From positions 432,019 to 496,018 of the forward strand of contig JAKZMJ010000015.1 of NCBI GenBank assembly GCA_030491005.1: 64,000 nt of DNA, written 5' to 3'. Positions 58,686 through 64,000 of this stretch are shown here, piece by piece. The first letter of the stretch is position 1. Every line of letters begins with the position of its first letter. The notes beneath the pieces were generated by a model. The model made no database searches and was not told the DNA's origin. It saw nothing but the letters and a program-made list of their open reading frames with translations. The position numbers and the translations under genes were made by a program. Source of the stretch: Sulfurospirillum sp. (GTDB lineage: Bacteria > Campylobacterota > Campylobacteria > Campylobacterales > Arcobacteraceae).

Positions 58686-59165
58686 GAACTTGAAATTAAA
58701 GAAGATGATTCTGAATGTAAAAAAGTAATTTTAAAATCGAAAAGAAAACAAATATTTGCTTTTTCATTAGATATGAACTTAACTAATCGTTGTAAAATGT
58801 TTCCTTTTTTAAATCAAACAACACCATTAGTAAATAAAGTAAATGATGGTATTGTATTTTATTTAAATAATAGCCAAATATTTGTTTTATTAATTGAATT
58901 AAAAACTAATAATTTAGGAAACTATAAAAAATAATTACAATCTGAAAAAAACTTTATATCATATTTAATTGGTATTTTAAATAACTCATTTGCAAAAAAC
59001 TATTCATTAAAAGAAGAAAATATAAAATGTTTAGTTTTTAGTCTTAGAAAAACAGCAAGAAAACAAGGTACAAAAAGAGTAAATCTTTTATATGAAAAAA
59101 TTGACGGATTAAATATTACTGAGCTTCAATGTAATGAAAATCATATTATTGAAAAGTTTATTTAA
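58686..59165 (+). pseudogene. Truncated gene remnant, possible PD-(D/E)XK nuclease domain
   Basis: A frame runs from the IS3 end to TAA 59163-59165, broken by one TAA at 58932-58934 that follows NNLGNYKK and precedes LQSEKNFISYLIG; a Gln codon there (CAA to TAA) would restore it. VNDGIVFYLNN then LLIELKTNN resembles the D...(E)xK core of PD-(D/E)XK nucleases. The N-terminus is missing, cut by mobile elements. Function not recognised; the nuclease idea is weak. Confidence 0.5.
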
Positions 59166-59230
59166 TAAACAGTTTAAATTATTATAAATATTATTTTCTA
59201 TAATTCAAATATAATAGACTAACAAATCGT

Positions 59231-59275
59231 CCAGACTGTGAAAATAGCCCCAAATAAGCTAATTTTATAGTCTGG
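59231..59275. terminator. Long hairpin, possible bidirectional terminator
   Basis: CCAGACT (59231-59237) pairs with AGTCTGG (59269-59275), with an inner AAAAT/ATTTT stem, and is followed by GTGGTTTTGTT. It lies between two convergent gene remnants, a usual place for a shared terminator. Confidence 0.5.
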
Positions 59276-59284
59276 GTGGTTTTG

Positions 59285-59721
59285 TTATGCTTTTAGTTTA
59301 ATGTTAATTATTTCTTTCCAAGTTTTATTTGGTTTAAATCCTTTTGGTAAAATCAACTTAGTATTTTCATTTTTGAGTATAATTTTTTTATAATAATACA
59401 TGAAAATTGATACTCTATAATTTTTTGCACAATGTATAAAAACTTTTTCTTTTCTTTTTGTAATACTTTTAATGTATTACAAAATAAATGTAATCTATCA
59501 ATTTCTGGTTTATCCCAAGATATAGGAATATGAATATAAATCATATTATTTTTTGATACGATTTTATCTTCATTTTTTAAAGCATTAGTACTATTGTGTA
59601 ATGCTAAGTTTATAACAACATCAAATTTATTTTTTGAAATAAGTTTAAATTCTTTTTTTGTTGGTTGTCCTGCTGTTGATATATTATCATTTATTTTGAT
59701 AAAGTTTAAAATTGATTTTAT
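59285..59721 (-). pseudogene. Protein tyrosine phosphatase-like gene, frameshifted
   Basis: Reading from ATA 59719-59721, six bases after AAGGAG (59728-59733), gives SILNFIKINDNISTAGQPT and then FDVVINLALHN and YIHIPISWDKPE, a pattern of small bacterial phosphatase-like (beta-lactamase-hydrolase-associated) proteins. Near 59445 an extra base in an A-rich run shifts the frame; the other frame gives KVFIHCAKNYRVS, the family's Cys-containing loop, and runs to TAA 59285-59287. No ATG exists at the expected start. Confidence 0.6.
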
Positions 59722-59752
59722 ATTTTGCTCCTTAGCATAATGGTCTAGTGCA

Positions 59753-59852
59753 AAAAATATGTTACCCGTTTTTGTAGTTTTTTATGTTTTACAATGGTAT
59801 CTAAATCTCTGAGGTTTTCAAAGTTAAAAATAGGCTATGGTAACATATTTTT
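59753..59852. repeat. 100-bp segment with 14-bp perfect inverted ends
   Basis: AAAAATATGTTACC at 59753-59766 and GGTAACATATTTTT at 59839-59852 are exact inverted repeats. The segment has no gene and could be a MITE-like element or IS remnant. Confidence 0.5.
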
Positions 59853-60097
59853 CTTACTACGATTTGTTATGATTTTAAAGTTTCTATTATCTATAATGCC
59901 CCTAAAAGTAGAAATTTATGAACAGAGGAATAGATTTTAAAACTTAAGTTTTTGGAAAGAAATTAAATTTCTACTTATTAATGATGGTAGGACATCAAAA
60001 AGGATAATTATTTTTCAATCCTTAATATCTTTAGATATACTTTGTGTAATGGGTTTTAAAATCCAAATCATATATTTAGTTTATTGCACCATAGCAC
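59853..60097. other. Non-coding stretch
   Basis: AT-rich, with stop codons in all frames and no complete gene, tRNA or repeat seen. Probably degraded DNA between the phosphatase remnant and the flavin reductase gene. Confidence 0.4.
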
Positions 60098-60661
60098 TTA
60101 AATATTTACCATAGCTTTAAAATACGAGCCACTTCGTCCAAGGTTATCTATATTAATATGGAATTTTTTATCAAGTCTTTCATCTTCAATAAATTGATAT
60201 TTAAGCTCTAAAACTAAAGGTACAGTTATACCTGGTAAATCTATTTTACTATAAAAATCACAAAATAAAGCACTTTGAGAAGAGCTAATCATTGGAGGAT
60301 AATCATCTAAAACTTTATGTACATCAATTTCAAATTCCTTAATCTCACTTTGTTTTTTATCTAAAGGCATAGCACACTTTTTTACTAGTTCAACATTGTC
60401 TTTATTTACAAAACATATAGTAGCTTTTTTGCTTTTTAGAATATTTGCTAAGGTATCTTTTTTGCTTCCATCTTCTTTATGTCCAATTGAAACTATTAAT
60501 GTTGCAGGGTTTGATGAAATAGGAATAAAGTATGAGAATGGTGCTGCATTTATAACATCTCCATCTTGGCTTACTATCCATGCTATTGGTCTTGGCACTA
60601 CCGTATCTGACATAAGTTTATATCTATTTAAGTCATTTATATCTTTATAATCTAAAATCAT
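60098..60661 (-). CDS. Flavin reductase-like domain protein
   Basis: A 187-aa FMN-binding split-barrel protein: VVPRPIAWIVSQDGDVINAA and APFSYFIPISSNPATLIVSI are typical for the flavin reductase/DIM6-NTAB group. It may reduce flavin or serve a monooxygenase. AAAGGATTATT precedes ATG 60661. The gene looks intact amid the IS-rich region. Confidence 0.85.
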   Translation of the reverse strand: MILDYKDINDLNRYKLMSDTVVPRPIAWIVSQDGDVINAAPFSYFIPISSNPATLIVSIGHKEDGSKKDTLANILKSKKATICFVNKDNVELVKKCAMPLDKKQSEIKEFEIDVHKVLDDYPPMISSSQSALFCDFYSKIDLPGITVPLVLELKYQFIEDERLDKKFHINIDNLGRSGSYFKAMVNI

Positions 60662-60724
60662 AATAATCCTTTTTGCTTGTATAGTATCTTACTTAAGTTT
60701 TAATTTACTTGTCCTTTTATACTT

Positions 60725-60922
60725 TTAATAACCTAGCTTTTTATCAATAAACAAAGGTGTTTTCTTATCTGCATAATATCTAATAATGTTATTGGCTATT
60801 ATATTAGATGCAGTTTTGATATTAGTAAGAGCTGAAATATGAGGTAAGATACTTATATTCTTATTATTCCAAAGGCTTGAATTTTTTTCTAATGGTTCTA
60901 TTTTAAATACATCTAATACAGG
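60725..60922 (-). pseudogene. C-terminal fragment of a 2-hydroxyacid dehydrogenase
   Basis: About 65 residues from PVLDVFKIEPLEKNSSLWNN through ISILPHISALTN to the stop at 60725, matching the last part of GhrA-type glyoxylate/hydroxypyruvate reductases. The gene is cut exactly at the end of the IS at 60923; the N-terminal two thirds is not found on the other side of the element, so a deletion accompanied or followed the insertion. Confidence 0.75.
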
Positions 60923-61981
60923 CTTAATGAAAAATTCAGGGGTCTGATTTATCACTTTTTCTTATAACTAACAAGATAATCATCAAGCATTTTTAACTTC
61001 AAACTTTTAGTAACACCATTATGTATTTTTATAAGTTTTTTCATAGGTGAAAACACTCCACCATCTATAGAATTTGTAGTATTATGTATAGTAATATTTC
61101 TATGATTTTTATAAGTAAAAAGGTAAGGTAGATTAGTTATTAAACTTCTGTATGCAGACCTAACTCTTGGATGAGTAAAATTCAATTTACCTGTAGTTGG
61201 AGATATTGACTTTTCATCTAAAAAACCTTTATATATTTTGTACCATTCATCTAACTTTTTGCTAAAATTCTTTTGATTTGTACTTGTTAAGTTATACATT
61301 ATTTTTTGTAAATCTTTACTAGCTTGTAGTCTAGGTTTTCTAGTTAAATATTTATTGATTGTTTTTCTTTGATGAAAGTGGCACATCTGAGTTGGATAGT
61401 CTTTAAAAGCTTTATATAAGCCTCTCTTACCATCAATTATAATTGCTTGCCTTTGTATCCTAATTCTACTAGCAAGTCTAAATGCTGCTTGTAATCAAAT
61501 ACTAATTCGCTATCAATATGTTTCCAAGTTAGTATCTCTTTTGATATAGTATCTTTGAAAACTAAAGTACCTAACTTATCTTTTCGTTTGCCATAAAAAG
61601 TGGCATCACAAACTATAACAACTTCTCTTGGATTATGGATCTTTTCATCTGGCTCATATTCTAATATTTGCTTTCTTATCCATGGTAAACTTCTATTATA
61701 ATCTTCGGCTAAATTAGATAATATTTGTCTTCTGTAAATATACTTTTTAAAGATTATTTCTTGTAGATTTTTTGGTCTTCTTTTAGAACTAAATTTACGA
61801 CCACATTCATTACATTTATATCTCTGTATACCATTTCTCGTACCTATCTTTTTAGTATAGCTTTTTAGACAATATGGACAAGTTTTATTGTTTTTTTACA
61901 GCCATTTGTAAACAATCCTTTTTTAACTCCTATAGTATCGTAGTTTACTTGAGTTTTTAGACCCCTGAATTTTTCATTAAG
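60923..61981 (-). mobile_element. IS256-variant element, inactive
   Basis: Exact 23-bp inverted ends at 60923-60945 and 61959-61981 (outer part CTTAATGAAAAATTCAGG). Length 1059 bp. The flanking 8 bases differ on the two sides, so one flank has been lost or rearranged. Confidence 0.85.
60952..61905 (-). pseudogene. Zn-type IS256-variant transposase, two frameshifts
   Basis: ATG 61903-61905 (AAGG upstream) is followed by an A7 run; with six As the frame gives MAVKNNKTCPYCLKSY and a second pair CNECGRKF, an N-terminal zinc ribbon. VVIVCDATFYGKRKDKLG supplies the first catalytic Asp. Near 61480 a second shift is needed to reach RQAIIIDGKRGLYKAF, MCHFHQRKTINKYLTRKPRL and the C-terminal TTNSIDGGVFSPMKKLIKIH, which reads to the stop near 60952. 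Both lesions make it non-functional. Confidence 0.8.
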
Positions 61982-62177
61982 TCGCCTAAGATGTAAATAC
62001 CTAAAATAAAATATTTTTATCATTAATCTTATACATATAAAAAAGCTAAATGAAGCATTTAAAAAAATAAGTTTAAGTATGATATCAAGTCTAATTTTAG
62101 TATTTATCATAGTTTATAATTTATAGTTTTGATATTACATTTCTTGGTATTAAAATTACACTAATATAATCGATATT
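61982..62177. other. Intergenic, no clear gene
   Basis: AT-rich. A minus-strand frame from ATG 62108-62110 encodes about 43 hydrophobic residues before running into the IS end at 61981; it has no ribosome binding site and may be a truncated gene start. Nothing else recognised. Confidence 0.3.
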
Positions 62178-62906
62178 TTATTTGTAAGGTTTAAATTCGT
62201 CACCACTAAAAGGTTCAAAATCTTTAGTCCATTTTGTAGAAAATTTACATAACAGCTTTAATTGCAATGGAGCATTATGATTTACTTTTTTAATAGTTAT
62301 ACTTACACTTTTATCTCCATTAAGCTCCATTAGTTTATAAAAATCTTTAACAAAAAATGATGGACAATATCCTAGTAATTCAACTGGGTCATCTTGTGTT
62401 CTTAATGCTAGTGCAAATGGGTCTACTTCATTTTGAACATCCTTTAAAATTAATAATTTATCATTATCATTTAACTTAGATAATCTTTTAACATAATGTT
62501 CCGCAATATGACTGATTCCATGAGAAAAGAATAATACTTCATACTGATCATTTTCATTCTTTTCAGGAATAGGGAATAATTGTAGTTCATCAGTTGCTCT
62601 AATCCCTCGACTTCTTGACAATTCAATTAGCTCATTTTCATTTTTTTCAATATCTAACCATTTAATATAATCTTCATATTCTGGTCTTGATTTAGCCAAT
62701 AATTTATTTTTAAATATTGGAAATAGATTTTTTGAACTATATGTATTTTTTAATTCATTCATTTGACCAAAAGGTTGAAAATTTTTAGTTTTTGCTCCAT
62801 TAGTATAATTAAAATAATACATATCATTTTTATATCCTAAACATCCAATTGGAACCCATTGTCTATTTTCAGGGTTCCTCCATGCTAAAATTAATTTATT
62901 AATCAT
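62178..62906 (-). CDS. HIRAN-domain protein paired with HipA-like kinase
   Basis: A 242-aa protein with two parts. Residues 1-85 (LAWRNPENRQWVPIGCLGY, LFPIFKNKLLAKSRPEYEDY) look like the small N-terminal subdomain of HipA-type kinases. Residues about 120-205 match a HIRAN domain, a DNA-end or damaged-DNA binding fold: VQNEVDPFALALRT (157-170) and LLGYCPSFFVKDF (178-190). Its ATG overlaps the kinase stop by four bases (ATGA, 62903-62906), so the two are made together. Function is not established; a regulatory or defence role is inferred. Confidence 0.8.
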   Translation of the reverse strand: MINKLILAWRNPENRQWVPIGCLGYKNDMYYFNYTNGAKTKNFQPFGQMNELKNTYSSKNLFPIFKNKLLAKSRPEYEDYIKWLDIEKNENELIELSRSRGIRATDELQLFPIPEKNENDQYEVLFFSHGISHIAEHYVKRLSKLNDNDKLLILKDVQNEVDPFALALRTQDDPVELLGYCPSFFVKDFYKLMELNGDKSVSITIKKVNHNAPLQLKLLCKFSTKWTKDFEPFSGDEFKPYK

Positions 62907-63850
62907 TTTGATAATGCCTCTTTTACTTCCAATAATCTTTCTTTATTCTCTTCTAAAATCTTTAATGCAAATTCTATGGACACATTACTTATTAAGTGTT
63001 TTGGAATTTTATTAAAAATTTCTCTTACTTTATTTATATCTAAATTCTCTAATTTATCTAGCCAATATATTGCTGTTTTTTTATTAGAATCTGCACAAAG
63101 TTTAAACGCTTCTATTGTTTTTAAGTTTTTATCTTTATTGTCGAAAAAAGGTGTCTTGGCTCTTGTAACAAAATGTCTAACCATTCGACCTTTATCTTTT
63201 GTTTTTAATCTTTCAGTTTTTTCGTCATTACTTTCTCTACACCCAAGACCAGATGCATGGTCATAAGTAGGAGATAAAAATATTTCTTTTGGTGAAGCAA
63301 TTATCCAACTCCAATTTTCATGATGTCTATCTTGATTCGATATTAGACAATCCAGCATAATATACCCAATAAAGACATCTATAGGATTGTGTAATTTATC
63401 ATTTTTATAATCAATAGGTAGTTTCAAAAATTCTGCTTTCATAATTGCCAATACAAGTTTTAATTTGTATTCTCTTATTTTATAACTTTTATTATCATCA
63501 TCTTTTTTAATTGGATATGTAATTTTTTTATCTAGTAATTTATACGTTTTAGCTAAAAGTTCATTTCCATGTATAAGTCTATGGTCTTTTGGAACAAAAC
63601 TTGTTGTAATCGTACCTTCTTTTTCATTCCATATTGCAAATTCATAGTTTGCATGAGGAATATTTAATAGATTACATATTTCAGCAACTACTACTTCAAC
63701 CCAGTTCTCTCCAGTATTTGGTCTTCCAATTTTAAATAACTTTTTCATATTATCACTGTCATCATGAAACCAAAATTTTCTTTTTGTTCCTAATGGCTCC
63801 ATTTCTTCATATTTAGATAATGGGACTTTAGTAATATTTAACTTTTTCAT
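62903..63850 (-). CDS. HipA-like Ser/Thr kinase
   Basis: A 315-aa kinase of the HipA/CtkA-like group, without the usual N-terminal subdomain, which appears to sit in the next protein. The catalytic loop SNQDRHHENW gives Asp174 and Asn179; the metal-binding motif is PTYDHASGLG (Asp197). A basic C-terminus follows. HipA enzymes phosphorylate tRNA synthetases or other targets and cause growth arrest; the target here is unknown. No HipB-type helix-turn-helix gene is visible upstream. The ATG is preceded by only a weak ribosome binding site and overlaps a 27-aa upstream frame. Confidence 0.85.
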   Translation of the reverse strand: MKKLNITKVPLSKYEEMEPLGTKRKFWFHDDSDNMKKLFKIGRPNTGENWVEVVVAEICNLLNIPHANYEFAIWNEKEGTITTSFVPKDHRLIHGNELLAKTYKLLDKKITYPIKKDDDNKSYKIREYKLKLVLAIMKAEFLKLPIDYKNDKLHNPIDVFIGYIMLDCLISNQDRHHENWSWIIASPKEIFLSPTYDHASGLGCRESNDEKTERLKTKDKGRMVRHFVTRAKTPFFDNKDKNLKTIEAFKLCADSNKKTAIYWLDKLENLDINKVREIFNKIPKHLISNVSIEFALKILEENKERLLEVKEALSK

Positions 63851-63911
63851 TTCGCATTCTATCTAAAAGTGATTTAAACTCATCTTCATTAAAATACTTC
63901 AATAATGTCAT
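63828..63911 (-). CDS. 27-aa upstream ORF overlapping the kinase start
   Basis: ATG 63909-63911 encodes MTLLKYFNEDEFKSLLDRMR and seven more residues, ending 20 bases inside the kinase gene. Its translation could couple to the kinase, whose own ribosome binding site is poor. It is too short for an antitoxin with a known fold; low confidence. Confidence 0.3.
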   Translation of the reverse strand: MTLLKYFNEDEFKSLLDRMRNEKVKYY

Positions 63912-63939
63912 ATGTTTTTCTATTATTTATCTTAAGTTC

Positions 63940-63959
63940 ATGACATTAATTCTTGTCAT
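63940..63959. promoter_or_regulatory. Operator-like palindrome upstream of the kinase operon
   Basis: ATGACA (63940-63945) and TGTCAT (63954-63959) are exact inverted half-sites separated by eight bases with a central AATT, about 90 bases before the kinase start. A third TGTCAT lies at 63906-63911, over the small upstream frame. The arrangement is typical of an autoregulatory or repressor site. Confidence 0.5.
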
Positions 63960-64000
63960 AGCTTAATTTAATGTTTAACTTTGTAAAATTACGAAAATTA

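Noticed and set aside
61982..62110. Hydrophobic minus-strand frame from ATG 62108-62110 ending at the IS
   Set aside because: No ribosome binding site, no recognisable domain, AT-rich composition that readily gives such frames.
1..64000. CRISPR array, rRNA operon or prophage
   Set aside because: No regularly spaced repeats with unique spacers, no rRNA sequence and no phage structural or integrase genes were seen; the repeats present are IS ends, a tandem octamer and coding duplications.

Overview
The window is very AT-rich chromosomal DNA from a Campylobacterota bacterium, most likely the Arcobacter group. The evidence is gene content and order read from the sequence: a stand-alone ATP synthase c-subunit gene, a short ComEC, a DHH phosphoesterase/M23 peptidase/lpxC/tsaB-like/thrB/ylxR/infB/rbfA/rimP/ribD run, plsY-folB, an HtrA protease gene ahead of a two-component system, and AAGGA-type ribosome binding sites with TATAAT -10 boxes but mostly no -35 box. 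No database search was possible, so species-level identity is not claimed.

Layout. 1-1950 holds a truncated surface lipoprotein gene whose leader carries six exact copies of an 8-bp repeat. 2.1-6.4 kb has era, an OvoA-type ovothiol synthase and comEC. 6.4-10.25 kb is a small accessory island: two decayed coiled-coil genes sharing a 65-bp identical cassette, an ORF6N-domain gene, an IS481-family element (copy A) and an XRE-type regulator. 10.3-17.8 kb has a membrane transglutaminase-like protein, cobQ, a Cys-rich protein, the htrA-response regulator-histidine kinase operon and ilvD. Two tRNA genes (Leu-TAA, Ser-TGA) follow a textbook promoter. 18.4-52.8 kb is mostly housekeeping: ung, moeA, a NIT-domain chemoreceptor, alr, mrp, tkt, atpE, moaA, an alkylation-repair cluster (ogt, a cut-down Ada-like zinc domain, alkC), ribD-rimP-rbfA-infB-ylxR-thrB-tsaB-lpxC-M23-DHH, nadCA, plsY-folB, a three-gene CDP-glycerol cassette and comM.

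53-62 kb is an insertion-sequence graveyard. An IS4-like element is split by IS481 copy B, which is itself split by a third element, and target duplications are readable at both inner levels. Removing the third element and one target copy from copy B gives 1092 bp, the same length as copy A. Next come an IS3-family element, a truncated nuclease-like pseudogene, a broken phosphatase-like gene, a flavin reductase gene, the tail of a 2-hydroxyacid dehydrogenase gene and a frameshifted Zn-type IS256-variant element with 23-bp inverted ends. 62.2-64 kb holds a two-gene operon encoding a HipA-like kinase and a HIRAN-domain protein, with a palindromic operator-like site upstream.

The most interesting signals are the split HipA-kinase/HIRAN operon, the recurrence of AUA/AUC codons where AUG is expected (in two apparently intact genes and two decaying ones), the octanucleotide repeat in the lipoprotein leader, the three-level nested IS with readable target duplications, and the alkylation-repair cluster with an Ada-like domain lacking half its zinc ligands.
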